The notes under the pieces: generated by a model | The model's input: the letters and a program-made list of their open reading frames with translations, nothing else | Database searches by the model: none | What the model was told of the DNA's origin: nothing | Program-made: the position numbers and the translations under genes | Part shown: in pieces, positions 1 to 7,736 of the stretch | How the letters are laid out: every line of letters begins with the position of its first letter | Numbering within the stretch: position 1 is the stretch's first letter | NCBI GenBank assembly: GCA_003446015.1 | Contig: DMBU01000118.1 | Coordinates: 1-18,074 of the forward strand | DNA length: 18,074 bases | From: Bacteroidales bacterium | GTDB taxonomy: Bacteria > Bacteroidota > Bacteroidia > Bacteroidales > UBA12077 | Direction of reading: 5' to 3'

Positions 1-330
1 AATCCACCAAACTGCATATGAAATAAATTTAAAGCCTTTGGTTTCATCAAATCTTTCAGCAGCTTTAATCAAACCTAAGTTACCTTCGTTAATTAAATCA
101 GGAAGGCTTAAACCCTGAAACTGATATTGCTTAGCTACTGAAATAACAAATCGCAAATTTGCTTTTGTTAATCTTTCTAACGCAGCTCTATCTCCTTTTT
201 TTATTCTTTGGGCTAATTCCACCTCTTCTTCGGCAGTAACCATCTCCTCTTTTCCTACATCTTGTAAATATTTCTCAAGAGAAGAACTATCACGGTTAGT
301 GATAGATTTTGTAATTTTTAACTGTCTCAT
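1..330 (-). CDS. rpoD: RNA polymerase sigma factor RpoD/SigA type (partial, N-terminal 110 residues)
   Basis: The first 110 codons of a sigma-70 factor are present; the gene runs off the left edge of the window. Residues about 12-45 look like region 1.2 and residues about 52-110 cover regions 2.1-2.3. The core-binding stretch DLINEGNLGLIKAAERFD is at 78-95, and the -10-melting segment GFKFISYAVWWI is at 99-110. There is no long region 1.1, as is usual for the short (about 290 residue) primary sigma factor of Bacteroidota. The start ATG is at 330-328 and is preceded five bases away by a strong Shine-Dalgarno sequence, AGGAGAGG (plus-strand 336-343). That is notable because most genes here lack one. 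Sigma-70 family membership is certain. The primary-sigma assignment rests on the close match of region 2 to Bacteroidota RpoD; regions 3-4 lie outside the window. Confidence 0.93.
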   Translation of the reverse strand, partial: MRQLKITKSITNRDSSSLEKYLQDVGKEEMVTAEEEVELAQRIKKGDRAALERLTKANLRFVISVAKQYQFQGLSLPDLINEGNLGLIKAAERFDETKGFKFISYAVWWI

Positions 331-335
331 TTCAG

Positions 336-343
336 CCTCTCCT
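336..343 (-). promoter_or_regulatory. Shine-Dalgarno site of rpoD
   Basis: Read on the minus strand this is AGGAGAGG, five bases before the sigma factor ATG at 330. It is the clearest ribosome binding site in the window. Bacteroidota genes commonly lack such sites, so it supports the chosen start. Confidence 0.6.
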
Positions 344-376
344 TTTCAAACAATTTATAATACGCTAAAAATTGGG

Positions 377-395
377 GATATTATGCGTTAATATC
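377..395. repeat. Perfect inverted repeat in the rpoD leader
   Basis: GATATTA and TAATATC flank a 5-base spacer (TGCGT), giving a perfect 7-bp inverted repeat centred about 56 bases upstream of the sigma factor start. It could be an operator or a small hairpin in the leader. The rest of the 246-base gap between the sigma factor and the racemase gene shows no gene and no exact TAnnTTTG box on the minus strand. Confidence 0.35.
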
Positions 396-576
396 AAACG
401 AGGAATTTATTAATTTCTGGTAAAATGACAATGCCTTAACCCCAAAACAAACAACTATACGAAAAATTATGCAAAGAAACAATTTTTTTTATAGAATCAA
501 AAATAAAAACTGTGTTAACTTGCTTATTCTCTAACGAAATTTAAGCCTGAAATGTTTTGTTTTAATCAACTTTTTT

Positions 577-1728
577 TTAATTAATGACTTTTCGAGGGAT
601 ACTCATAGGCAATCGGGCTAGCAATTCATAATTTAGTTGATTATTAAAATCAGCAAACGAAGCCAGAGATATATTAATCCCATTCTGCGAACCAATTAGC
701 ACAACTTCGTCACCTCTTTTTATATTAGTGATATTTGTAATATCAGCAATAAGCATATTCATATTAACGGATCCAATGACTCCAGCACTTTGGCCACCAA
801 CTAAAACCCTGCCCTGATTACTTAAAGATCTGCTGTATCCGTGCGAATATCCAACCGGAATAATGGCAATTGTTTTGTCTTCGTTGGCCAGATATGCAGT
901 TCCGTAGCTTACAAACTCACCTGTCCTGACTGTTTTTATAGACATTATATTACTTTTCCAGCTTATCACTCGTATCAATGGATCGGATTTGTCCATTTGT
1001 TTTGTAATATATTGAATGTAAGTTTCTAATGTTGGCCAATAACCGTACTGCCAAATGCCAACCCTAATCATATCCATCCTTGTGCGGGGATAAGTAATTG
1101 CTGCGGCAGAGCAGGCTGTATGTCTTATCTCGGGAATAATATTTCTGGTAACAAGCCATTTATAAACTTGATTGTATTTTTTTAATTGTTTCTGTATTCG
1201 AACATGATTTGCAATACTCTCAGCACCTGCATAATGCGTACACAAACCTTTAATTGTAAACAATTTAGCATTTTTGTTCAAAAAAGGAACAACCTTTAAT
1301 AATTGTTTGTGTGTAAAACCTGTTCTATTTAATCCAGTCTCGACTTCAATATGTATAATTGCTTTCTTTTTCAGTTTTTTTGCAATTTGTGCAGCAATCT
1401 CAAGTTTCGAAAATTCAAATACATAAAACTCTATCTGTTTTTTTATAACCCATTCAAGATCATCGTCTGACACCCAGCCCATAATCATAATGTCTGATTG
1501 ATCACTTTTCACCTTAAAAACACGTTGTGCTTCATCGGCACTAAAAACTGAAAAATGGTTTATCCCTGCAGATTCTGCAATTGGCACAATCTCCTCAATG
1601 CCATGTCCATATGCGTTTGCCTTTACAACAGACGAAACTCTTACCCCGTGACCAATATAATTTTGAATGAAATTTAGATTGTGAATTAATGCTGAACGAT
1701 CGATTTCAATTACTGAAGTTCCTGTCAT
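577..1728 (-). CDS. Alanine racemase family protein with divergent active site
   Basis: This is a fold-type III PLP-dependent racemase of 383 residues, the usual length for Alr. The PLP lysine is K36 in VVKANAYGHG. Also visible are R135 in TGLNRTGF, R222 in IRVG, the SYG tyrosine Y275 and the C-terminal ARLPMSIPR motif at 371-379. Aligned by motif with Geobacillus stearothermophilus Alr, several active-site positions differ: E128 where carbamylated Lys129 sits, N324 (VNMNM) where Asp313 of CMDQ sits, C206 in place of the Asn of NSA, and GYSHG in place of GYADG. It lies two bases downstream of the M20 amidohydrolase and must share its transcript. The protein is probably a cytosolic amino-acid racemase. 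The substrate may be L-alanine, but the substitutions leave another amino acid possible, so no gene symbol is given. Bacteroidota often carry a separate MurF-Alr fusion, which would leave this copy free to specialise. Confidence 0.85.
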   Translation of the reverse strand: MTGTSVIEIDRSALIHNLNFIQNYIGHGVRVSSVVKANAYGHGIEEIVPIAESAGINHFSVFSADEAQRVFKVKSDQSDIMIMGWVSDDDLEWVIKKQIEFYVFEFSKLEIAAQIAKKLKKKAIIHIEVETGLNRTGFTHKQLLKVVPFLNKNAKLFTIKGLCTHYAGAESIANHVRIQKQLKKYNQVYKWLVTRNIIPEIRHTACSAAAITYPRTRMDMIRVGIWQYGYWPTLETYIQYITKQMDKSDPLIRVISWKSNIMSIKTVRTGEFVSYGTAYLANEDKTIAIIPVGYSHGYSRSLSNQGRVLVGGQSAGVIGSVNMNMLIADITNITNIKRGDEVVLIGSQNGINISLASFADFNNQLNYELLARLPMSIPRKVIN

Positions 1729-1730
1729 GA

Positions 1731-2885
1731 TTATATTTCTTTTTTTTCAATTTGCTTATAAATCTCATAGAACATTTTCACCCCGTTTTCGATAATTTCA
1801 TCCGGGAAATCATAATCAGGATTGTGCAATTGCGGATGATTTGAACCAGCCCCTAGTCCAAAAAGTGCTCCTGGAAAATGTTGTGTAAAATGAGCGAAAT
1901 CTTCTGACCAGCGAAAAGGGTTTTCCAAATAACTATATGTTATTCCTAAAGATTTTGAAGCTTCTTCAATAAGTTTTACCATATCTCTATTATTTTCAGT
2001 TGCAGGGAATTCTTCGGTAAAAGATATTTCGTATTTAAGATTATTCGATTGGGCATTTTCCTTTGCAATGTTTTCAGCTTCCAAAACAAGTTTTTGCATA
2101 TCATCATTGGAATATGTTCGCAAAGTAGCCATAACCTCAGCATATCCGGGAGAAGTTCCAAATGCGATTTCTCCCAAACGAGCATGAATAATAGTTATAA
2201 GAGCAAAATCTGAAAACTGTTCTTTTTTTTCGTACAAATCATTTAGTTGTTTAATAATGTCCGCCATTGCAACAGCCGGACTAATGCCATTTTCAGGTTC
2301 TGCGGCATGCGAAGTTTTTCCGATTAGTTTAATAATCATTCCTTTTGAAGCAGAGGCAAAAGTTTCATTTTTCAATACAATTTCACCTTGTGGGAAGCCT
2401 GGTAAATTATGCAATGCAAAAGCATAATCAACTTTTATTTCTTTAAACTTTTGATCAGTTATTACCCGAAAAGCACCCTGCCCGTTTTCTTCAGAAGGTT
2501 GAAATAACAATACAACCTGTCCTTTCTCAGGAGGGTTTTTAGAAAAAAGATCAGCTAAGCCAGCTAAAATAGATATATGACCATCGTGTCCGCATTTGTG
2601 CGAAACTTCTTTATTTAAAGATCTGTATTCCAAATCATTTTCTTCTTGAATTGGTAAGGCATCCATATCACAACGAAAAAGAACTGATGGCCCTTCGCTC
2701 TTTCCTTTAAAGATACAAGCAATCCCGTTTCCTCCCATACCTCTTATTATCTCAGCGGACTTATAATGAGATAAAAAAACAGCGACTCTTTCTGCAGTTA
2801 CAAACTCATTATCCGACAACTCCGGATTTTGGTGTAATTCATGTCTTAATTTTATTATCTTTTGAAGATCAAATAATTGCCTCAT
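1731..2885 (-). CDS. M20D-family amidohydrolase / peptidase
   Basis: A zinc- or manganese-dependent amidohydrolase of the M20D group (HipO, AmhX, IAA-amino-acid hydrolase type) that cleaves N-acyl or N-aryl amino acids or small peptides. Numbered from the chosen start (384 residues), metal-site residues are C98, H100 and H103 in HKCGHDGH, E132-E133 in QPSEENG, H158 in ALHN and H354 in LHNPDYDF. The dimerisation-domain histidine is in GKTSHAAEP. I chose ATG 2885 because family members begin just before the RHELHQNPELS helix. An upstream in-frame ATG at 2930 would add 15 poorly conserved residues and cannot be excluded. The stop is two bases before the racemase start, so the two genes form an operon. 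No signal peptide is visible, so the protein is probably cytosolic. The substrate cannot be read from the sequence. Confidence 0.88.
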   Translation of the reverse strand: MRQLFDLQKIIKLRHELHQNPELSDNEFVTAERVAVFLSHYKSAEIIRGMGGNGIACIFKGKSEGPSVLFRCDMDALPIQEENDLEYRSLNKEVSHKCGHDGHISILAGLADLFSKNPPEKGQVVLLFQPSEENGQGAFRVITDQKFKEIKVDYAFALHNLPGFPQGEIVLKNETFASASKGMIIKLIGKTSHAAEPENGISPAVAMADIIKQLNDLYEKKEQFSDFALITIIHARLGEIAFGTSPGYAEVMATLRTYSNDDMQKLVLEAENIAKENAQSNNLKYEISFTEEFPATENNRDMVKLIEEASKSLGITYSYLENPFRWSEDFAHFTQHFPGALFGLGAGSNHPQLHNPDYDFPDEIIENGVKMFYEIYKQIEKKEI

Positions 2886-3033
2886 AGCATTCAAATTCTT
2901 TTTATAAAAATACAATTTACTGCATCTCATAAATCTTTTTTATTTTTTGTAATTAAAATGGTGAGTTTAATTAACTAAACTAATTCATGCAGATTAACCA
3001 GAAATTGTTTTTGCTAAATTTTCAAATGTTTTA

Positions 3034-3041
3034 CAAAGTTA
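3034..3041 (-). promoter_or_regulatory. Bacteroidota -7 box for the amidohydrolase-racemase operon
   Basis: The minus strand reads TAACTTTG, an exact TAnnTTTG match. Transcription would start near 3028 and leave a leader of roughly 100-140 bases. A TTTG lies upstream at 3071-3068, but the 26-base gap is longer than usual. The leader contains an AGTTTA/TAAACT inverted repeat at 2964-2981. Confidence 0.45.
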
Positions 3042-3131
3042 GAGTAATCTAAATAGAATTAAAAGTTCAAAGGAGATTATTAAATTCTTAATAAAAGTAA
3101 TAACTTGCGCCCGATTTTAAGTTAATCGTTA

Positions 3132-4055
3132 ATGAACAAGAACAATTTAACAGCATACATTGCAGTAATCCTTGCCATGATTTTTTGGAGCTACACCTTT
3201 ATTTGGTATAAAGTTGTGTATGAATTTTATAATCCAATTACGGTAGTCTTTTTTCGTTTAATAATTTCGTCCATATTTCTTTTTATTCTTATGTATCCTT
3301 TAAATAAGTTGCAAAAGATTAAAAAGGGGGACTTGAAATACTTCATTTTTGTAGCATTGTTTAATCCATTTTTATATTTTATCGGAGAAAGTTACGGGAT
3401 AAAGTATGTTTCATCGTCACTAGCTGCAGTAATCATTGCAACTATTCCATTGTTCACATCTTTTACTTCTTCGTATTTCCTAAATGAAAAAATTACAAAA
3501 ATGAATTCTATTGGAATATCGGTTTCAATTTTTGGTGTAGGACTCGTAATTCTTAACAAACAGACCTCGGTGGAAGTATCTTTGTTTGGAATAGGCATGT
3601 TATGTGTTGCTGTGGCTGCTGCAATTGGCTATACCATGGTATTAAAAAAACTTACCTCAAAATATAATTCTATTAGTATAGTAACATACCATAATTTTAT
3701 TGGTATTTTTCTATTTGCACCACTTTTCTTTATCATTGATTACCCTGAATTCAGACTGTCAGGATTTTCGACAGATTCCTGGGTTCCTTTGCTTGAATTA
3801 GCGATTTTCGGCTCATCATTTGCTTTCATCTTTTTTACTTTCTCAATTCAAAAAATTGGAATTGGAAAAGCCAATGCTTTTACGAACCTGATTCCTGTAA
3901 TTACTGCTATTATTGCTTATTTTGTATTAGATGAGATTTTAAGTATCTCAAAAATGGCTGGAATTTCCCTGGTTATTGGGGGTTTGTTTCTTTCTCAAAT
4001 AAAAACTTCAGGTTTACGGGAGAAATGGCGTAATTATATTAGACCCAGTGAGTAA
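3132..4055 (+). CDS. EamA/DMT-superfamily transporter
   Basis: A 307-residue hydrophobic protein with about ten transmembrane segments in two repeats, the layout of the drug/metabolite transporter (EamA, formerly DUF6) superfamily. The first repeat has the typical FWSYTFIWYKVVYEFYNPI and FFRL motifs (18-43). Its half ends with a fold-typical segment around YGIKYVSSSLAAVIIATIPL (88-107). The second repeat ends in AFTNLIPVITAIIAYFVLDE (about 249-268). Family members export amino acids, metabolites or drugs; the substrate cannot be predicted here. A near-consensus TAACTTGC at 3101-3108 could be its -7 box. The TAA stop overlaps the ATG of the next gene by one base (TAATG at 4053-4057), which indicates translational coupling. 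The gene is divergent from the amidohydrolase-racemase operon, so a shared role in amino-acid-like metabolites is possible but inferred. Confidence 0.85.
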   Translation: MNKNNLTAYIAVILAMIFWSYTFIWYKVVYEFYNPITVVFFRLIISSIFLFILMYPLNKLQKIKKGDLKYFIFVALFNPFLYFIGESYGIKYVSSSLAAVIIATIPLFTSFTSSYFLNEKITKMNSIGISVSIFGVGLVILNKQTSVEVSLFGIGMLCVAVAAAIGYTMVLKKLTSKYNSISIVTYHNFIGIFLFAPLFFIIDYPEFRLSGFSTDSWVPLLELAIFGSSFAFIFFTFSIQKIGIGKANAFTNLIPVITAIIAYFVLDEILSISKMAGISLVIGGLFLSQIKTSGLREKWRNYIRPSE

Positions 4056-4564
4056 TGAGTATCTTAGATCAAATTTCCTTGTTGGAACTTAGAAACAGAG
4101 CCTTAGATGTAAAGCCTGAAACGAAATCGTTTTTTGATAAACTTAAAAAAAAGAAGCCCAAAACCCTGGATACCATTGTTCATAAATTACACGACGAAGT
4201 TTTTCAGGAAATTGATTGTTTAAATTGCGCTAACTGTTGCAAATCAATAAGTCCTACTTTGTACGATAAAGATGTTGAGCGTCTGGCAAAACATTTTAAA
4301 ATAAAACCTTCGCAATTTGTTGAAGAGTATCTGTACATTGATGAGGAAAGTGATTACGTTTTTCGAAAAACTCCCTGTCCATTTTTATTGTCTGACAATT
4401 ATTGTATGGTTTATGAAAGCCGACCAAAAGCATGTCGCGAGTATCCACATACCGATCGAAAAAGGTTTTATCAAATTCTAAATCTTACGCTTAAAAACAC
4501 AGAAGTTTGTCCGGCAGTTTATGATGTTGTTGAAAGACTAAAAGAAAGAAAGGATGAATTTTAG
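4055..4564 (+). CDS. YkgJ-family cysteine cluster protein
   Basis: A 169-residue protein with the CxxCxxCC signature of the YkgJ / UPF0153 family, probably binding zinc or an iron-sulphur cluster. Cysteines lie at 55, 58, 61 and 62 (CLNCANCC), then 108, 117, 127 and 152 within TPCPFL, NYCMVY, KACREYP and VCPA, which matches the family spacing. The biochemical role of the family is not established. Its start overlaps the stop of the DMT transporter gene by one base, so the two are co-transcribed and probably co-translated. The TAG stop overlaps the TAA stop of the convergent lipid kinase gene within the four bases 4561-4564. Confidence 0.85.
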   Translation: MSILDQISLLELRNRALDVKPETKSFFDKLKKKKPKTLDTIVHKLHDEVFQEIDCLNCANCCKSISPTLYDKDVERLAKHFKIKPSQFVEEYLYIDEESDYVFRKTPCPFLLSDNYCMVYESRPKACREYPHTDRKRFYQILNLTLKNTEVCPAVYDVVERLKERKDEF

Positions 4565-5436
4565 TTCACAAAAACATTTAGGCCTTCTTGTATCACTTTA
4601 ATATTTAATATTTCGCCCATCTCTCCTGGCTCCCCGTCAAAATGAATCACATCTGAAGATTTTCGTTTTACAATGATGCTTTTACATTGATAAGTTTCAA
4701 GGTATGCACTTTTATCAATGTTTTTTAAAAATAATCGTGCTCCAATTCCGGGCGCGGTAATTAATGGGAACGATCGCATAATAGCAACCTCAAGCTTCCC
4801 ATCTTTAATGTCTGCATTAGGAGCAATATGAGCATTATTGCCATATTGAGATGCATTAGCAAATGTAATTAAAAAGGCATCTCTCATGATGGTTGTCCCG
4901 TTCATCGTTATTTCATATCGTTTAGCTTGGTATTGACGGAACTCCGATATTGTTGCTTTAATGTAGTTACCAAAACCACGACCATCTAACTTAGAAAAAA
5001 CATGACCGATATGTGCATCAAAACCAACACCTGTTGTACAAAAGAATTTTCTGTCGTTAATTTTTCCATAATCAATTTTTGTTTGCTTCCCTTTTTTAAT
5101 CAGACTTAATGCTTTTTGAGGTTTTAAAGGAATATTCAAATGACGTGCTAATCCATTTCCGGAACCTAAGGGAATTATTCCTAAAACAGCTTCCGTTTCT
5201 ACAACTCCCGAGGCCACTTCATTAACTGTTCCATCGCCACCAACAGCTATTATTTGATTATAACCCTTATTAATATATTTCTTTACAATCTGAGTAGCTT
5301 CTCCTGCAAACTGGGTAACAATTATTTTAACATCATACTCTTCCTCATTAAACTCTTTTTTTATGAGGGCTGGAATATAATCTTTTGATTTGTTACCTGA
5401 TACAGGATTAATTACAAATAGGATTTTTTCTTTCAT
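4561..5436 (-). CDS. Diacylglycerol/lipid kinase, YegS/DgkB-like
   Basis: A DAGK-catalytic-domain lipid kinase of about 291 residues. Motifs are the N-terminal LFVINPVSGNK strand-loop, the nucleotide-binding IIAVGGDGTVNEVASGV, LGIIPLGSGNGLARHL, and the C-terminal FDGEPGE that closes the active site. These enzymes phosphorylate diacylglycerol or related membrane lipids with ATP on the inner face of the cytoplasmic membrane. I chose ATG 5436 because family proteins start directly at the first beta strand (MKEKILFVINP). An in-frame ATG at 5457 would add seven residues. A perfect -7 box lies at 5490-5483. The kinase is divergent from an LpxH-like phosphoesterase and a GT28-like glycosyltransferase, a context that fits lipid metabolism. 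The exact lipid substrate is unknown. Confidence 0.9.
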   Translation of the reverse strand: MKEKILFVINPVSGNKSKDYIPALIKKEFNEEEYDVKIIVTQFAGEATQIVKKYINKGYNQIIAVGGDGTVNEVASGVVETEAVLGIIPLGSGNGLARHLNIPLKPQKALSLIKKGKQTKIDYGKINDRKFFCTTGVGFDAHIGHVFSKLDGRGFGNYIKATISEFRQYQAKRYEITMNGTTIMRDAFLITFANASQYGNNAHIAPNADIKDGKLEVAIMRSFPLITAPGIGARLFLKNIDKSAYLETYQCKSIIVKRKSSDVIHFDGEPGEMGEILNIKVIQEGLNVFVN

Positions 5437-5482
5437 CAACACAAAATTCAACTCCATTTTACAACAATCATCATAGAATGCG

Positions 5483-5490
5483 CAAAGTTA
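5483..5490 (-). promoter_or_regulatory. Bacteroidota -7 box for the lipid kinase
   Basis: The minus strand reads TAACTTTG followed by C, an exact TAnnTTTG match. It is 25 bases from the ATG at 5457 and 46 bases from the preferred ATG at 5436, giving a short leader. No clear -33 TTTG is found at standard spacing. Confidence 0.5.
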
Positions 5491-5654
5491 ATTCAGTACA
5501 TGGATATTAAAAAATAAAACTCAAATTTTATTCATTTCTTGTATTATGTATCAAATTTAATATAGCCTTAATACTCTATTCTGATTTTACAATCTTTTAA
5601 GATTCTGATAATAATCAATTAATCTTCAATACATTACTTCGAAATAAAAAGATA

Positions 5655-6482
5655 ATGATAAAACCAAATCATTTTAAAACTATCGTAATTTCTGATGTGC
5701 ATTTGGGTACTAAAGCTTCAAAGGCTAAAGAACTAGTAAGGTTTCTGAAATCTAATACCTGTGATAAACTAATTCTTAATGGCGATATAATTGATGGATG
5801 GAGGCTTAGAAAAAACGGCAAATGGAAAAAAAAGCATACCCGGTTTTTTAAGGTCTTAATGAAGATGATAGATAAATTTAATACTGAAGTAATATACCTG
5901 CGTGGGAATCATGATGATTTTCTTGATAATATTATGCCATTAACAATTGGCAATTTAACTATTCAAAAAGATTATATACTTCGTAGTAATGGAAAAAACT
6001 TTTTTGTAATACATGGTGATGTTTTTGATTCAATCACAACCAATTTAAAGTGGTTAGCTAAACTAGGTGATATAGGTTACACTTTTCTTTTATGGTTAAA
6101 CAAAATTTATAACAGAAGAAGAGTGAAAAAGGGATTACCTTACTATTCACTGTCCCAGGAAATAAAGCAGCGAGTTAAAACTGCAGTATCTTATATCTCA
6201 AGTTTTGAGCAAGAGCTGGTAAAATTAGCTAAATCTAGAAATTGTCAGGGTATTATATGCGGTCATATTCATCATCCTGATATACAGATGTATGATGATA
6301 TAATGTATTTGAATTCTGGAGACTGGGTTGAATCACTTTCTGCGCTTGTTGAACATGAAAACGGACAATGGGAAATTTTATATTACAATGAGTTGGTTAA
6401 AGAAGAGCTCCCCCCAGAACCAATAAAAAATAAAAAATCGGACTTTGTTTTTTCAGATTTTGCTAACTCCAAAATAGCCTAA
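5655..6482 (+). CDS. LpxH-like calcineurin-family metallophosphoesterase
   Basis: A 275-residue metallophosphoesterase of the UDP-2,3-diacylglucosamine diphosphatase-like group (COG2908 type). The dinuclear metal-site motifs appear in order: DVHLG (D14, H16), NGDIID (D44), RGNHDD (N85, H86), HGD (H120) and CGHIHHP (H204, H206), followed by NSGDWVESLSALVE. LpxH proper cleaves UDP-diacylglucosamine to lipid X in lipid A synthesis. This subfamily has a long insert rich in basic residues (about 150-160) and lysine-rich patches near 50-60, which could bind membrane phosphates. The C-terminal 25 residues look disordered. Its stop is six bases before the glycosyltransferase start, so they form an operon. 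Whether it is the true LpxH or a phosphatase for another lipid phosphate is uncertain. No exact TAnnTTTG box was found upstream. Confidence 0.85.
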   Translation: MIKPNHFKTIVISDVHLGTKASKAKELVRFLKSNTCDKLILNGDIIDGWRLRKNGKWKKKHTRFFKVLMKMIDKFNTEVIYLRGNHDDFLDNIMPLTIGNLTIQKDYILRSNGKNFFVIHGDVFDSITTNLKWLAKLGDIGYTFLLWLNKIYNRRRVKKGLPYYSLSQEIKQRVKTAVSYISSFEQELVKLAKSRNCQGIICGHIHHPDIQMYDDIMYLNSGDWVESLSALVEHENGQWEILYYNELVKEELPPEPIKNKKSDFVFSDFANSKIA

Positions 6483-6488
6483 TAATCG

Positions 6489-7625
6489 ATGAAATATCTT
6501 TTTATAATTCAAGGAGAAGGTCGTGGTCATATGACTCAGGCCATTAGTTTACGGAACAGACTAATATCTGCAGGGCACAATGTCCCTTCGGTAATTGTTG
6601 GAAAAAGTATTCGACGTGAAATTCCTGCGTTTTTTTATTCAAAAATTGAAGCTTCAGTTCATCTGGTTGAAAGCCCTAATTTCGTTATGGATAAAAACAA
6701 TAAGCGAATTAATATTGGAAAAACGATTTTCTACAATCTCTTTTATACCAGAAAATATATTAAAAGCCTTCGGGTAATAAATAAAATTGTGAAAACTGAA
6801 AAACCTGATGTAATCATTAATTTTTATGATCTTCTGGGAGGTTTATTTTATCTGTTTTATAATCCTCCAATTCCTTACCAATGCATTGGGCATCAGTATC
6901 TGCTTTCGCATCCCGATTTTCAATTTCCTAAAGGACACAAAATCGATAAATTACTTTTTAAAATAAATACAAACATCACATCATTTAGAGCTGATAAATT
7001 GCTTGCACTTTCGTTCAGAAGAATGCCCAATATTCCTGAGAAAAAGATATATGTTGTTCCTCCCTTGTTGCGAAAAACGGTACTTAATCTTAAGTCAACA
7101 AACGATGGTTTTATTCATGGTTATATGTTAAATCCGGGTTATGCTAACGAAATTATTGAATGGCACAATAAAAACCAGGAGATTGAGACTCATTTCTTTT
7201 GGGATAAAAAAGATGCTCAAGAAGAAATGGTGATACATAAAAATTTGGTTTTTCATAAAATTAATGATGTAAAATTTCTTGATTACATGAGCAGGTGCTC
7301 AGGATATGCAAGTACCGCCGGGTTCGAATCTCTTTGTGAAGCAATGTACCTTAACAAACCGGTTATGATGATTCCCACTGCAGGTCATTTTGAACAAAAG
7401 TGCAACGCTTTGGATGCCTCATTAAGTGGTGCCGGCCTTATAAGTGAGGAGTTTGATCTTGATAAATTAATAAAATACATCCCAAATCATAAGACTGATC
7501 CTTCTATTTTTCAAAGATGGGTCGAAAGTGCAAGCGGGATATTTCTATCACATCTTACACCTGTATTTAATTATAAATCACAAAGAAAAACAGAAATCGG
7601 TTCAACTTTATCCGTTAAGATTTAA
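6489..7625 (+). CDS. MurG/GT28-like glycosyltransferase
   Basis: A 378-residue GT-B-fold glycosyltransferase. The N-terminal strand and glycine loop FIIQGEGRGHMTQA (5-18) resemble the GGTGGH loop of MurG and the diacylglycerol glucosyltransferases. The C-terminal donor-binding part has YASTAGFESLCEAMYLNKPVMM (273-294) followed by H300-FEQ, which matches GT28 / COG1819 proteins. No signal peptide or transmembrane helix is evident, so it is probably a peripheral enzyme on the inner membrane face. It directly follows the LpxH-like phosphoesterase gene and is presumably co-transcribed with it. A lipid acceptor is likely from this context but not shown. No strong terminator hairpin is seen after the stop. 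Confidence 0.8.
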   Translation: MKYLFIIQGEGRGHMTQAISLRNRLISAGHNVPSVIVGKSIRREIPAFFYSKIEASVHLVESPNFVMDKNNKRINIGKTIFYNLFYTRKYIKSLRVINKIVKTEKPDVIINFYDLLGGLFYLFYNPPIPYQCIGHQYLLSHPDFQFPKGHKIDKLLFKINTNITSFRADKLLALSFRRMPNIPEKKIYVVPPLLRKTVLNLKSTNDGFIHGYMLNPGYANEIIEWHNKNQEIETHFFWDKKDAQEEMVIHKNLVFHKINDVKFLDYMSRCSGYASTAGFESLCEAMYLNKPVMMIPTAGHFEQKCNALDASLSGAGLISEEFDLDKLIKYIPNHKTDPSIFQRWVESASGIFLSHLTPVFNYKSQRKTEIGSTLSVKI

Positions 7626-7724
7626 TTCATTTTGTAAAATCAAATAATAAGATAGGTACAATCCCGTTTAAAACTAAATACGTTCAAAAATTGGTTTGCT
7701 TACAATTCGTTATCTCATTATTTG

Positions 7725-7732
7725 TATTTTTG
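7725..7732 (+). promoter_or_regulatory. Bacteroidota -7 box for porQ
   Basis: TATTTTTG matches TAnnTTTG exactly and is followed by CCCG and then the ATG at 7737. With a start site a few bases after the box, the transcript would begin at or very near the start codon. A TTTG lies at 7695-7698, 26 bases upstream. Confidence 0.55.
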
Positions 7733-7736
7733 CCCG

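Noticed and set aside
841..1029. A 62-codon open frame on the plus strand
   Set aside because: It lies wholly inside the racemase gene on the other strand and shows no recognisable protein features.
1976..2185. A 69-codon open frame on the minus strand
   Set aside because: It is an alternate frame within the M20 amidohydrolase gene, which has clear family motifs.
3392..3598. A 68-codon open frame on the minus strand
   Set aside because: It is antisense to the DMT transporter and has no motifs.
7722..7736. TTG start five codons upstream of porQ
   Set aside because: It overlaps the promoter box and would place YFCP before a normal signal peptide.
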